A DNA stretch of 64,000 nt from positions 115,052 through 179,051 of the forward strand of contig CANJWZ010000002.1 of the NCBI GenBank assembly GCA_947478725.1. Reading direction: 5' to 3'. The translations under genes and the position numbers were made by a program. Shown piece after piece: positions 27,713-36,532 of this stretch. This DNA comes from Comamonadaceae bacterium. Lineage in GTDB: Bacteria; Pseudomonadota; Gammaproteobacteria; Burkholderiales; Burkholderiaceae_C. Position 1 is the stretch's first letter; every line of letters begins with the position of its first letter. The notes beneath the pieces were generated by a model, which was not told the origin of the DNA, searched no databases, and saw only the letters and a list, made by a program, of their open reading frames with translations.

Positions 27713-28936
27713 TCAGACCCGTTCCAGCACCAATGCAATGCCCTGCCCCACACCAATGCACATGGTGCACAGGGCGTAGCGGCCGCCGGTGCGGTGCAGC
27801 TGGTTTACGGCAGTCGTAGCAAGCCTTGCGCCGGATGCACCCAGCGGGTGACCCAAAGCAATGGCACCACCATTGGGGTTGACGCGTGGGTCGTTGTCTT
27901 GCAGGCCCAGCAGGCGCAGCACCGCCAGGCCTTGGGCAGCGAAGGCTTCGTTGAGCTCGATCACATCCATCTGCGCCAGCGTCAAGCCGGTCAGCGCCAG
28001 CACTTTTTGCGTGGCAGGTGCAGGGCCAATGCCCATGATGCGCGGCGCAACGCCAGCAGTCGCCATGCCGACAATGCGGGCGCGTGGGGTCAGGCCGTTT
28101 TTGGCGGCAGTGGCTTCGTCAGCCAGCAGCAGCGCACAGGCGCCATCGTTGACGCCGGACGCATTGCCGGCGGTCACGCTGCCCTCGGGCCACACAGCGC
28201 CTTTGAGTTTGGCAAGCGCTTCCATGCTGGTTTCACGCGGGTGCTCGTCTTTGCTGACGATGACGGCGTCGCCTTCGCTACCAGAGGGGCCTTTCTTTTT
28301 CTGCGGGATGGTCACCGGCGTGATTTCTGCATCAAAGTAACCCGCCTTTTGCGCAGCCACGGCTTTGAGCTGGCTGCTCAGGGCCATCTTGTCCTGGTCT
28401 TCGCGGCTGATGTTGTAGTCTTTGGCCACGTTCTCGGCCGTCTCAGGCATGGCGTCCACGCCGTATTTTTCTTTCATCAGCTTGTTGACAAAGCGCCAGC
28501 CAATGGTGGTGTCATAGATCTGCGCGGCGCGGCTGAAGGCGCTTTCGGCCTTGCCCATCACAAACGGGGCGCGGCTCATGCTTTCTACGCCGCCCGCAAT
28601 CATCATGGTGGCTTCGCCCGACTTGATGGCGCGTGCTGCCGTGCCAATCGCGTCCAGGCCCGAGCCGCACAGGCGGTTGATGGTTGCCCCTGGCAACTCC
28701 ATCGGCAAGCCTGCCAGCAGCGTTGCCATGTGGGCGACGTTGCGGTTGTCTTCCCCGGCCTGGTTGACGCAGCCATAAATCACGTCTGTCACGGCCAGCC
28801 AGTCCACCTTCGGGTTGCGCGCCATCAGCGCTTTGAGCGGAATGGCACCCAGGTCGTCGGTGCGCACGCTGCTGAGTGCGCCGCCATAGCGGCCAAAGGG
28901 GGTGCGGATGGCGTCACAGATAAAGGCGTGGTTCAT
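27713..28936 (-). CDS. pcaF: 3-oxoadipyl-CoA thiolase
   Basis: Cleaves 3-oxoadipyl-CoA to succinyl-CoA and acetyl-CoA, the last step of the beta-ketoadipate pathway. 407 aa. Catalytic Cys in NRLCGSGLDAIGTAARAI (about residue 90), His in GGAIALGHPLGASGARL, and the second Cys in CTMCIGVGQGIA. The N-terminus MNHAFICDAIRTPFGRYGGA and the adjacent CoA-transferase pair favour PcaF over acetoacetyl-CoA thiolase. The start at 28936 follows from the family N-terminus. Confidence 0.9.
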   Translation of the reverse strand: MNHAFICDAIRTPFGRYGGALSSVRTDDLGAIPLKALMARNPKVDWLAVTDVIYGCVNQAGEDNRNVAHMATLLAGLPMELPGATINRLCGSGLDAIGTAARAIKSGEATMMIAGGVESMSRAPFVMGKAESAFSRAAQIYDTTIGWRFVNKLMKEKYGVDAMPETAENVAKDYNISREDQDKMALSSQLKAVAAQKAGYFDAEITPVTIPQKKKGPSGSEGDAVIVSKDEHPRETSMEALAKLKGAVWPEGSVTAGNASGVNDGACALLLADEATAAKNGLTPRARIVGMATAGVAPRIMGIGPAPATQKVLALTGLTLAQMDVIELNEAFAAQGLAVLRLLGLQDNDPRVNPNGGAIALGHPLGASGARLATTAVNQLHRTGGRYALCTMCIGVGQGIALVLERV

Positions 28937-29003
28937 GTTGATAGGTCTCCAAAGGTAAAACGGATACGGCAGTGGCTCAGCAGCGATGGCTACACGGCAA
29001 TGG

Positions 29004-29657
29004 CTAAACGGCAATAGGCAGGCCAACCAGCTTTTCAAGCTCGGCATGCTCAAGCCCATCGACCTTGTCAATCAGCTTGAGGCCTTGCGGCGTGCAGGCC
29101 AGCGTGGCCAGCTCAGAGTAAATACGTTTGACGCAGCCAATCCCGGTCAGCGGGTAGCTGCATGCGGCAACCACCTTGCTCACGCCCTGCTTGGTGAGCA
29201 AGTCCATCATCACCCAGGTTTGCTTGGCACCAATGGCCAGGTCCATTGCGCCGCCTACTGCCGGTATGGAGCCGGCCTCGCCCGTGCTCCAGTTCGCCAG
29301 GTCGCCGGTGCTGGACACCTGAAACGCGCCGAGCACGCAAATGTCCAGGTGACCACCGCGCATCATGGCAAAGCTGTCGGCATGGTGAAAATACGCACCG
29401 CCACTGAGCAGCGTCACGGGTTGTTTGCCAGCGTTGATCAGGTCATAGTCTTCATCACCCTCAGCAGGTGCAGGGCCCATGCCAAGGATGCCGTTTTCGC
29501 TGTGCAGCAGCACCTCTGTCGTGGCAGAAATGTGGTTGGCAACCAGCGTCGGCATGCCGATGCCCAGATTGACGGTGGCCCCTTCGGGAATGTCCTGGGC
29601 CACGCGCGCTGCAAGCTGGTCTTTGCTGCGTTTTTGATAACTGGGTGTTGGAGTCAT
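29004..29657 (-). CDS. pcaJ: 3-oxoadipate CoA-transferase subunit B
   Basis: 217-aa beta subunit of a family I CoA-transferase, which moves CoA from succinyl-CoA to 3-oxoadipate. NLGIGMPTLVANHI near residue 30 and the catalytic Glu in LLHSENGILGMGP are present, as is GGAMDLAIGAKQTWVMMDL. Two nt separate it from pcaI. A generic 3-oxoacid (succinyl-CoA:acetoacetate) transferase is possible, but the linked pcaF supports the oxoadipate role. Confidence 0.88.
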   Translation of the reverse strand: MTPTPSYQKRSKDQLAARVAQDIPEGATVNLGIGMPTLVANHISATTEVLLHSENGILGMGPAPAEGDEDYDLINAGKQPVTLLSGGAYFHHADSFAMMRGGHLDICVLGAFQVSSTGDLANWSTGEAGSIPAVGGAMDLAIGAKQTWVMMDLLTKQGVSKVVAACSYPLTGIGCVKRIYSELATLACTPQGLKLIDKVDGLEHAELEKLVGLPIAV

Positions 29658-29659
29658 GT

Positions 29660-30376
29660 TCAGGCTGCCTTTTTCAAACCACCGGCCTGAGTTTTCACCC
29701 GGTCAATTTTGACGATGGCGTGCACGAAAATGCCGGGCGTCACAATGTGCTCGGGGTTCAGCGCCCCCAGTTCCACCACCTCATGCACGGTGGCTACGGT
29801 TTTTTGGGCAGCGGTTGCCATGATGGGGCCAAAGTTTCGCGCTGCCTTGCGGTAGGTCAGGTTGCCCCAGCGGTCGCCCTGCTCGGCCTTGATGAGCGCT
29901 ACATCGGCATGAATGGGGAACTCAAGAACGTAATGTTTGCCCTTGATTTCGCGCGTTTCCTTCAGGCTGCCATCAGCGTTTTTAGCCAGCTCGGTGCCGT
30001 AACCCGTGGGAGAAAAAAAAGCCCCAATGCCCGCGCCAGCGGCACGTATGCGCTCGGCCAGATTGCCTTGCGGCACCAGTTCCAGTTCAAGCTTGCCAGA
30101 GCGGTACAGGTCATCAAACACATAGCTGTCGGCCTGGCGCGGAAAGCTGCAAATGATTTTGCGCACGCGCCCCGCCTTGAGCAGCGCTGCAAGCCCCGCT
30201 TCCGCGTTGCCAGCGTTGTTGTTCACCACTGTCAGGTCCTTGGCGCCCTGAGCAATCAGCCCGTCGATCAGCTCGTCAGGAATACCCGCCGTGCCGAAGC
30301 CGCCAATTAAAACGGTTGCGCCGTCTTTCACATCCGACAATGCGTCCGCAACTGAGCGGGCAATTTTGTTGATCAT
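29660..30376 (-). CDS. pcaI: 3-oxoadipate CoA-transferase subunit A
   Basis: 238-aa alpha subunit with the CoA-transferase I signature VLIGGFGTAGIPDELIDGL (about residues 22-40) and FFSPTGYGTELAK. The ATG at 30376 (MINKIARSVADALS) matches the family start. First gene of pcaI-pcaJ-pcaF; no PcaR-type regulator or other pca gene is nearby, so the upper pathway must be elsewhere. Confidence 0.88.
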   Translation of the reverse strand: MINKIARSVADALSDVKDGATVLIGGFGTAGIPDELIDGLIAQGAKDLTVVNNNAGNAEAGLAALLKAGRVRKIICSFPRQADSYVFDDLYRSGKLELELVPQGNLAERIRAAGAGIGAFFSPTGYGTELAKNADGSLKETREIKGKHYVLEFPIHADVALIKAEQGDRWGNLTYRKAARNFGPIMATAAQKTVATVHEVVELGALNPEHIVTPGIFVHAIVKIDRVKTQAGGLKKAA

Positions 30377-30581
30377 GCTTGTCAATCTCCAGCAACACAG
30401 ATGGACAACACGACGGTCCATCAGCGCAATTTCTACCTCTGGCCTGTCTGAGGCCCGCAGAAATAATAGCCCACGCGCGCAGGTGTAGCGGGCAATGGCG
30501 TGGAAATCAGATTTTCAGGACGCGCATCTCGGTGTTTTTGGTGAGGCCAAAGCCGCTTGCAACGCGTGATATTCTTCAAGC

Positions 30582-31016
30582 ATGTTCACGCCCTCCCAAG
30601 CCGATGTACGGCGTTTTTTTTGCGCTGTTTACGCAAAATCGCTAGCCGTTCAACCGATGGAAGCGATTGAAACCCTGGCCAGTCAGTGGCTGGAAGAACA
30701 CCCCGAATACCACGCCGATGTTGCAGATGCCGACGCTGCACTTGAAAAAATATACGACGTTGAAGACGGTAAAACGAACCCGTTTTTGCACTTGTCAATG
30801 CATCTGTCGATCAGCGAACAATGCTCCATTGACCAGCCACGCGGCATTCGGCAGGCGGTTGAGCTCTTGACGGCCAAGCGCGACTCACTGCACGACGCGC
30901 ACCATGAAGCCATGGACTGCCTGGGCCAAATGGTGTGGGAAAGCCAGCGCGCAGGACGCCCGCCTGACGGGGCGGCTTACATCGCCTGCGTTCAGCGCAG
31001 GGCAACGAAGGATTAA
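30582..31016 (+). CDS. DUF1841 family protein
   Basis: 144-aa conserved beta-proteobacterial protein of unknown function. It has the family core: MFTPSQADVRRFFCAVYAK, an ADAALEKIYDVEDGKTNPFLHLSMHLSISEQ stretch, and DQPRGIRQAVELLTAKRDSLHDAHHEAMDCLGQMVWESQR. No membrane segment or signal. It stands alone and ends in a bidirectional terminator shared with the cytochrome gene. Confidence 0.85.
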   Translation: MFTPSQADVRRFFCAVYAKSLAVQPMEAIETLASQWLEEHPEYHADVADADAALEKIYDVEDGKTNPFLHLSMHLSISEQCSIDQPRGIRQAVELLTAKRDSLHDAHHEAMDCLGQMVWESQRAGRPPDGAAYIACVQRRATKD

Positions 31017-31031
31017 TTCAGTACAGGCATG

Positions 31032-31058
31032 AAAAAACCGCTGTTTTCAGCGGTTTTT
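31032..31058. terminator. Bidirectional terminator
   Basis: AAAAAACCGCTG-TTTT-CAGCGGTTTTT between the convergent DUF1841 and cytochrome c4 genes. Confidence 0.9.
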
Positions 31059-31074
31059 GATTGGGATGGTCAGC

Positions 31075-31743
31075 TTATCTGAATTGGCTCTGCGACACGG
31101 TTTTCAGTTCGCCATTGAGTGAGGACAAATAACCTGCCAGCACTTTTAATTCAGCGTTGGTGTACTGCTTGGCCATGCTCGCCATGATGGCGTTGCCACG
31201 ACCTACCTTGGCGTTGTTTTCAGTTTTGTAAGACTTCAGGGCCACCAGCAAATAGTCTGCGTGCTGTCCGGCCAACTTGGGATACGACGGGTCAATTGGC
31301 TTGCTGAAGTTACTGCCATGGCAAGACGAGCAATTGGCCTTGGCCAGCAGCGCCTGTACTTTCTCGCCAGGCTCTTTCGTTGGCTTGTCAGCCAGTTGCT
31401 GAGCGCCCGCCACGACGCCGCTGGTGCTGTAGTAAGCGGCCAGGTCAGCCATGTCTTGGTCTGACAACGTTTCTGAAATGCCGCGCATGCTGGGGTGCTT
31501 GCGCTCGCCTTTTTTGTAAGCGTTGAGAGACGAAACAATGTACTTGGCAGATTGTCCGGAAATCATGGGGACTTTGTAGACTTCAGGAAAGCTGGCCTGG
31601 TAGCCCTTGATGCCGTGGCAACCAACGCACATGGCGTTTTTGGACTCGCCCGCCTTGGCATCGCCCTTGATGTCTTGAGCCAGAGCAGAAATCGTCACTA
31701 AAGAGACAACCAAAGCAGAAATCTTGATTAACAGCTTATTCAT
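31075..31743 (-). CDS. Diheme cytochrome c4
   Basis: 222-aa periplasmic electron carrier with a signal peptide (residues 1-22, ending SALAQ) and two heme c sites, CVGCH (about residue 38) and CSSCH (about 137), with Met ligands downstream of each. The tandem fold and length match cytochrome c4, which shuttles electrons to terminal oxidases. The ATG at 31743 gives a proper signal peptide. Confidence 0.92.
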   Translation of the reverse strand: MNKLLIKISALVVSLVTISALAQDIKGDAKAGESKNAMCVGCHGIKGYQASFPEVYKVPMISGQSAKYIVSSLNAYKKGERKHPSMRGISETLSDQDMADLAAYYSTSGVVAGAQQLADKPTKEPGEKVQALLAKANCSSCHGSNFSKPIDPSYPKLAGQHADYLLVALKSYKTENNAKVGRGNAIMASMAKQYTNAELKVLAGYLSSLNGELKTVSQSQFR

Positions 31744-31898
31744 TTTTCGCGCACAATTAGAAGAGAATCCGGGTAGGAAAGGTTTTTTTAAAAACACTTT
31801 TGATTATATCGGGGCGATACATGAAAGACCGCCCGCTCTGACAAATACCGGAAAATCCGTACAAATTCATTGCAACCGTCACCAGAACTGAACGACTC

Positions 31899-32753
31899 AT
31901 GAAATTTCAAGGCTCCAAAAACTACGTCGCCACGCAGGACCTGATGCTCGCCGTCAACGCTGCCGCCACCCTTAAAAAACCATTGCTCGTCAAGGGTGAA
32001 CCCGGGACCGGCAAAACGATGCTGGCAGAAGAAGTGGCTGAGGCCATGGGCATGCCGCTGTTGCAATGGCACATCAAGTCGACCACCAAGGCGCAGCAGG
32101 GCCTGTATGAATATGACGCCGTGTCACGCTTGAGAGACTCGCAGCTATCAACACTTGACGGTGGCGAGAAGGTTAAAAACATCCATAACTACATTGTCAA
32201 AGGGGTGTTGTGGCAAGCCTTCACGTCAGAGACACCGGTGGCGTTGTTGATCGATGAAATCGACAAGGCTGACATTGAGTTCCCGAATGACTTGCTTCGC
32301 GAAATCGACCGCATGGAGTTCTATGTGTACGAAACGCGTGAACTCATCAAAGCCAGGCACCGGCCACTGGTGTTCATCACCTCAAACAATGAAAAAGAGC
32401 TGCCGGACGCATTCTTGCGGCGCTGCTTTTTTCACTACATCAAGTTCCCTGATGCGGACACCATGCGGCAAATTGTGGACGTGCATTTCCCGGGCTTGAA
32501 AAAAGAGCTACTGGCAGCCGCGATGAAAACTTTTTATGACGTGCGCAACCTGCCCGGCCTGAAGAAAAAACCATCCACCAGCGAACTGCTGGACTGGCTC
32601 AAACTGCTGGTAGCTGAAGACATTCCAATCGAAGCCCTGCAAAGCAAGGACGACAAGGTGGCGGTGCCGCCGCTGGTGGGTGCCTTGCTTAAAAACGAGC
32701 AGGACGTGACACTGTTTGAAAAGCTGGTGTTCATGCAGCGTAACAACCGATAA
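31899..32753 (+). CDS. MoxR-family AAA+ ATPase
   Basis: 284-aa AAA+ chaperone-like ATPase. Walker A GEPGTGKTML (about residues 36-45), Walker B LLIDEIDKAD, sensor 1 VFITSNNEKELPDAFLRRC with the Arg finger. This subtype is typically paired with the VWA protein encoded here at 33622, and such pairs act in metal-cofactor insertion or enzyme maturation (CoxD/CoxE, GvpN-like). Two small genes lie between the two. Client is unknown. Confidence 0.92.
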   Translation: MKFQGSKNYVATQDLMLAVNAAATLKKPLLVKGEPGTGKTMLAEEVAEAMGMPLLQWHIKSTTKAQQGLYEYDAVSRLRDSQLSTLDGGEKVKNIHNYIVKGVLWQAFTSETPVALLIDEIDKADIEFPNDLLREIDRMEFYVYETRELIKARHRPLVFITSNNEKELPDAFLRRCFFHYIKFPDADTMRQIVDVHFPGLKKELLAAAMKTFYDVRNLPGLKKKPSTSELLDWLKLLVAEDIPIEALQSKDDKVAVPPLVGALLKNEQDVTLFEKLVFMQRNNR

Positions 32754-32768
32754 AAAATCACTAAAGCC

Positions 32769-33011
32769 ATGAATCAAAAATCGATGCTCGCCGAAGGTCT
32801 GACCGATGCCATTGGCTTTGTTGGCGGCGCATTGATGGGGTTCTGGCTGGGCAAACTGCTGGGACTGAATATTTTTGACCCTGGCTACAGCAACAGCAGT
32901 CTGGTCGCCATTGGCCTGGCGGGCTTGGGCGGCGGCTTGGGCGTGCAGGTGGCGCGGCGAGTGCGAGCGACCCACTTGGCAAAAAAAGCGAAAGAAGCGG
33001 AAGAAGACTGA
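32769..33011 (+). CDS. Small membrane protein with glycine-zipper helices
   Basis: 80 aa with two hydrophobic Gly-rich segments (about 13-33, DAIGFVGGALMGFWLGKLLGL, and 46-60, VAIGLAGLGGGLGVQVARRV) and a charged KKAKEAEED tail. It starts 15 nt after the MoxR gene and ends 2 nt before the acetyltransferase, so it is in the same transcript. Family not recognised. Confidence 0.7.
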   Translation: MNQKSMLAEGLTDAIGFVGGALMGFWLGKLLGLNIFDPGYSNSSLVAIGLAGLGGGLGVQVARRVRATHLAKKAKEAEED

Positions 33012-33013
33012 CG

Positions 33014-33601
33014 ATGGCTTTTGTTGAACCCGTCACCTTGCAGGCGCGCAACATACGCTTGCTGCCCTTGAGCCTTGAACATGAGGAAGGCCTGCGGGCG
33101 GCGGCCAGCGACGGGCAATTGTGGAAGCTGCGCGTGACGTCGGTGCCCGAACCCCATGAAGTACGAGCCTACATTGAAACTGCGCTTCGAACAGACAACC
33201 GTTTTGCCTTTGCAGTACTGGATGCTTCAAACGGTCAACTGCTGGGCTCCAGCAGCTATCACGATATTTTGCCGGCCGTCAAACGGGTCGAGATTGGCTA
33301 CACCTGGTATGCGGCGCGATACCAGCGAACCCACATCAACAGCACTTGCAAACTGTTGCTGATGACGCATGCTTTCGAAACGCTGGGCTGCAACGTGGTG
33401 GGCTGGCGGACAGACAATTTCAACTTTGCATCACAACATGCCATCGAGCGGCTGGGGGCTCAAAAAGACGGCGTGATCAGAGGCCATGCCATGCGCCGCG
33501 ACGGGACCATCCGCGACACCGTGATGTACAGCATGCGCGCCGGGGAATGGCCTGAGGCCAAGGCGCAACTGCTTTACCAACTGGACAAACCACGCAACTG
33601 A
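33014..33601 (+). CDS. GNAT family N-acetyltransferase (RimJ/RimL-like)
   Basis: 195-aa GCN5-type acetyltransferase. The order is an N-terminal LQARNIRLLPLSLEHEEGL, a central GSSSYHDILPAVKRVEIGYTW strand, the acetyl-CoA site region RTHINSTCKLLLMTHAFETLG, and the RimJ/L-type NFASQHAIERLGAQKDG. Substrate (protein N-terminus or small amine) unknown. It lies between the small membrane protein and the VWA gene. Confidence 0.85.
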   Translation: MAFVEPVTLQARNIRLLPLSLEHEEGLRAAASDGQLWKLRVTSVPEPHEVRAYIETALRTDNRFAFAVLDASNGQLLGSSSYHDILPAVKRVEIGYTWYAARYQRTHINSTCKLLLMTHAFETLGCNVVGWRTDNFNFASQHAIERLGAQKDGVIRGHAMRRDGTIRDTVMYSMRAGEWPEAKAQLLYQLDKPRN

Positions 33602-33621
33602 CATCTGATGGACATTTCGCC

Positions 33622-34839
33622 ATGCTGATTGATTTTTTCTACACCCTGCGTTCGGCCAAGCTGCCTGTGTCGCCTAAGGAATACCTGATGCTGCTAGAAG
33701 CTTTGCAGGCGGGCGTGGTGGGACCGAATAGCGCGGCTGCTTCAGATGGCGAGGTCGATGAAGGTGCCTACAAGATCGACGACTTCTACTATCTGAGCCG
33801 CACCATCCTGGTCAAGGACGAAAAGCACTACGACAAGTTTGACCGTGCCTTTGCCGCTTACTTCAAGGGGGTGGAGCTGCTGGCTGACTTCACCAAAGAC
33901 ATCCCCCTGGAATGGCTGCGTAAAAACCTGGAGCTGGAACTGAGCCCCGAGGACAAAGCCAAGATTGAAAAAATGGGCTGGGACGAGCTCATGGAAACGC
34001 TCAAAAAACGTTTTGAAGAGCAAAAAGAACGCCACGAAGGCGGCAGCAAAATGATTGGTACCGGCGGCACCTCGCCATTTGGGGCGAATGGCTACAACCC
34101 GCAAGGCATACGCATCGGCCAAGAGAAAAGCCGCAACAAAAGTGCGGTGAAGGTATGGGACCAGCGCGCTTACAAGGACTACGACGACACGCAAGAACTG
34201 GGCACCCGCAACATCAAAGTCGCGCTGCGCCGCCTGCGCAAGTTTGCGCGACTGGGCCATGTTGAAGAGCTGGACTTGCCCGACACCATTCATTCGACGG
34301 CCGCCAATGCAGGCTGGCTGGACATCAAGATGATTCCCGAGCGGCACAACAACGTGAAGGTGCTGCTGCTGATGGACGTGGGTGGCACCATGGACGAACA
34401 CATTGGCCGGGTCGAAGAAATGTTTTCCGCAGTGAAGTCAGAATTCAAACACCTGGAGTTTTATTACTTTCACAACTGCGTGTATGACTTCATGTGGAAG
34501 AACAACCGCCGTCGATTCAGTGAAAAGTTTGCGACTTGGGACATCATTCGCAAGTACAACAAAGACTACAAACTGATTTTTGTCGGCGACGCCACCATGA
34601 GCCCGTATGAAATTTTGCAGCCCGGTGGCAGCGTGGAATACAACAACGAAGAAGCAGGCGCTGAATGGATGCAGCGCCTGACCAACGCCTTCCCAAAATT
34701 CGCATGGATCAACCCTGAACCCCAGGGCGTGTGGCAATACCGCCAGTCGATCAGCGTTATCCAGCAACTGGTCAACCAGCGCATGTACCCGCTGACCATC
34801 AAGGGGCTGGAAGAGGCGATGCGACTGTTGTCGAAATAG
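33622..34839 (+). CDS. VWA domain protein (CoxE-like), partner of MoxR ATPase
   Basis: 405-aa cytosolic protein. The N-terminal part (LIDFFYTLRSAKLPVSPKEYLMLLEAL) is typical of MoxR-linked VWA proteins; the C-terminal von Willebrand A domain has a MIDAS-like LLLMDVGGTMDEHIGRVEEMF, where DxGxT replaces the usual DxSxS. It is the last gene of the moxR set and is followed 26 nt later by tRNA-Arg. Probably acts with the MoxR ATPase to remodel an unknown client. Confidence 0.87.
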   Translation: MLIDFFYTLRSAKLPVSPKEYLMLLEALQAGVVGPNSAAASDGEVDEGAYKIDDFYYLSRTILVKDEKHYDKFDRAFAAYFKGVELLADFTKDIPLEWLRKNLELELSPEDKAKIEKMGWDELMETLKKRFEEQKERHEGGSKMIGTGGTSPFGANGYNPQGIRIGQEKSRNKSAVKVWDQRAYKDYDDTQELGTRNIKVALRRLRKFARLGHVEELDLPDTIHSTAANAGWLDIKMIPERHNNVKVLLLMDVGGTMDEHIGRVEEMFSAVKSEFKHLEFYYFHNCVYDFMWKNNRRRFSEKFATWDIIRKYNKDYKLIFVGDATMSPYEILQPGGSVEYNNEEAGAEWMQRLTNAFPKFAWINPEPQGVWQYRQSISVIQQLVNQRMYPLTIKGLEEAMRLLSK

Positions 34840-34865
34840 TCAGCCCGTACAATCTGTACCTGCCA

Positions 34866-34940
34866 GCCGCCATAGTTCAACGGATAGAACGAGTGCCTCC
34901 TAAGCGCTAGATACAGGTTCGATTCCTGTTGGTGGTACCA
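34866..34940 (+). tRNA. tRNA-Arg (anticodon CCT)
   Basis: 75-nt cloverleaf. Acceptor GCCGCCA pairs with TGGTGGT (two G-U), the anticodon stem is AGTGC/GCGCT with loop CTCCTAA and anticodon CCT at 34899-34901, and the T arm is ACAGG-TTCGATT-CCTGT. CCA is encoded at the 3' end. It reads the rare AGG codon. Confidence 0.95.
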
Positions 34941-35142
34941 GTCATACGCTATTTTTTTTGTAGCGTCTCGCGCATGTTTCGATTGGCCTAAAGGCCTAAA
35001 CCATGCGCCAAAACGGTATGAAAAAGACTTTTCCACGCCTTTGTCGGCAATGATTTGCCTTCAAAGGCTTCAATTCCCCTGAATTTGTTTAAAGTCATGG
35101 GTCGCGCATTGCTTTTGGCGCTCATTCAAACCGCAAAACAAC

Positions 35143-35538
35143 ATGACCTCACCAGACCACACACACCTCAAAATTAGCTTGCTGGAAGCCGAAGAAGCGC
35201 GCCGCCTGGCCATGCTCGACAGCAACACCCAAAAGCTGGACACGCTGATGGCTGACAGCGTGGTTTATGTGCATTCCAGCGGGATCATCGACGACAAGCC
35301 GGCCTATCTGCACCTGCTGTCAAGTGGAACGGTGAGGTATGAAACGGTGGCGTTTGACCGGCTGAATATCCAGTTGATCGGGCGTGTGGGATTGATCACC
35401 GGCACGATGAAAGCCAGCCTGATGCGCGCTGGCACCCGAAAACAGATTGCCACGGCTTACATGGCAGTCTGGGAGCACACCGGCGGCGACTGGCTGCTGC
35501 ATGCGATACAGTCCACCACCTTGCCGGCCGCTGCTTGA
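35143..35538 (+). CDS. NTF2-like (DUF4440/SnoaL-type) protein
   Basis: 131-aa cystatin-like alpha+beta fold protein. Visible are the N-terminal helix EEARRLAMLDSNTQKLDTLMADSVVYVHSSG and the strand pattern WEHTGGDWLLHAIQSTTLP. Such proteins can be enzymes (ketosteroid isomerase-like) or binding proteins. It starts a run with a Bug binding protein (gap 18 nt) and a dihydroxyphthalate-decarboxylase-like protein, so a role in catabolism of an aromatic or carboxylic acid is plausible but unproven. Confidence 0.78.
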   Translation: MTSPDHTHLKISLLEAEEARRLAMLDSNTQKLDTLMADSVVYVHSSGIIDDKPAYLHLLSSGTVRYETVAFDRLNIQLIGRVGLITGTMKASLMRAGTRKQIATAYMAVWEHTGGDWLLHAIQSTTLPAAA

Positions 35539-35556
35539 CTTATGGGCTGCCCGTTG

Positions 35557-36531
35557 ATGCCCAAATATATTTTCAAAACGCTTGGCCTTGGGCTGGCACT
35601 GGTATTGACCGGTGCGGGTTCGCTGCAGGCGCAGACTTACCCCGACCGCGTCATCAAGCTCATCGTGGCCTACCCGCCGGGCGGCGGTAACGACACGCTG
35701 GCCCGGCTGGTTGCGCAGCGGCTGTCAACCACGCTGGGTCAACAGGTGATCGTTGACAACAAGCCCGGTGCTGGCGGCAACATTGGCACCGAGCAAGCCG
35801 CCAAGGCCAAGCCTGACGGCTACACGCTGCTGCTGGGCTTTGTGGCCAACATGGCGATGACACCCAGCCTGGGCAAGGTCGGTTATGACCCGCTGACTGG
35901 CTTTGTGCCCATCAGCATGGTGGCGCAGGGTTACCAGGTGCTGTCGGTCAACCCGACGTTCCCGGCCAAGTCAGTGGCTGAGCTGATTGCGATTGCCAAA
36001 GCCAAGCCCAACAGCTTGAACTACGGCTCGGGCGGCACCGGCACACCGCTGCATTTGGTGGGCGAACTGTTCAAGCTGCGCACCGGCACTGACATTCAGC
36101 ACGTGGCCTACAAAGGCAGCCCGCAAGCCACCACAGCCGTGCTGGCGGGCGAGACACAAATGGTGTTTGGCAGCGTGGTGGCCACCTTGCCCTTTGTGCA
36201 ATCAGGCAAGCTGCGCGCATTGGCGGTGACGTCACCCAAGCGGATTGATGCCGCACCCGATGTGCCGACCCTGAATGAACTTGGCTATCCCGGCATTGAA
36301 GCGAGCTCGTGGTACGGCCTGTTTGCGCCTGCCGGCACACCAACTGCGATCGTGGCGCGCATCAACACCGAGATGGTCAAGCTGGCACAAGACCCCGAGT
36401 ACAAGCAGCAACTGAACAAGTACGGCCAGGAAGCCATGGCCAGCACGCCCGACGAGCTCAAGCGCTATGTCAAGTCAGAATTCGACACTTGGGCCCGCGT
36501 GATCAAAACCGCCAACATCAAGGCTGAATAA
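35557..36531 (+). CDS. Bug-family tripartite tricarboxylate (TTT) substrate-binding protein
   Basis: 324-aa periplasmic receptor with signal peptide (KTLGLGLALVLTGAGSLQAQ). Bug features: YPDRVIKLIVAYPPGGGNDTLARLVAQ, VIVDNKPGAGGNIGTEQAAKAKPDGYTLL, and FAPAGTPTAIVARIN near the end. The membrane partners TctA/TctB are not nearby, as is common for the expanded Bug sets of Burkholderiales. The ATG at 35557 (MPKYIFKTL) is preferred over 35542. Confidence 0.92.
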   Translation: MPKYIFKTLGLGLALVLTGAGSLQAQTYPDRVIKLIVAYPPGGGNDTLARLVAQRLSTTLGQQVIVDNKPGAGGNIGTEQAAKAKPDGYTLLLGFVANMAMTPSLGKVGYDPLTGFVPISMVAQGYQVLSVNPTFPAKSVAELIAIAKAKPNSLNYGSGGTGTPLHLVGELFKLRTGTDIQHVAYKGSPQATTAVLAGETQMVFGSVVATLPFVQSGKLRALAVTSPKRIDAAPDVPTLNELGYPGIEASSWYGLFAPAGTPTAIVARINTEMVKLAQDPEYKQQLNKYGQEAMASTPDELKRYVKSEFDTWARVIKTANIKAE

Positions 36532-36532
36532 A

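Noticed and set aside
27701..29017. A 438-codon plus-strand frame opposite the thiolase gene
   Set aside because: Antisense shadow of pcaF; no recognisable domain.
34945..34967. ACGCTA...TAGCGT inverted repeat after tRNA-Arg as a terminator
   Set aside because: The T run lies in the loop rather than after the stem, so it is not a convincing intrinsic terminator.
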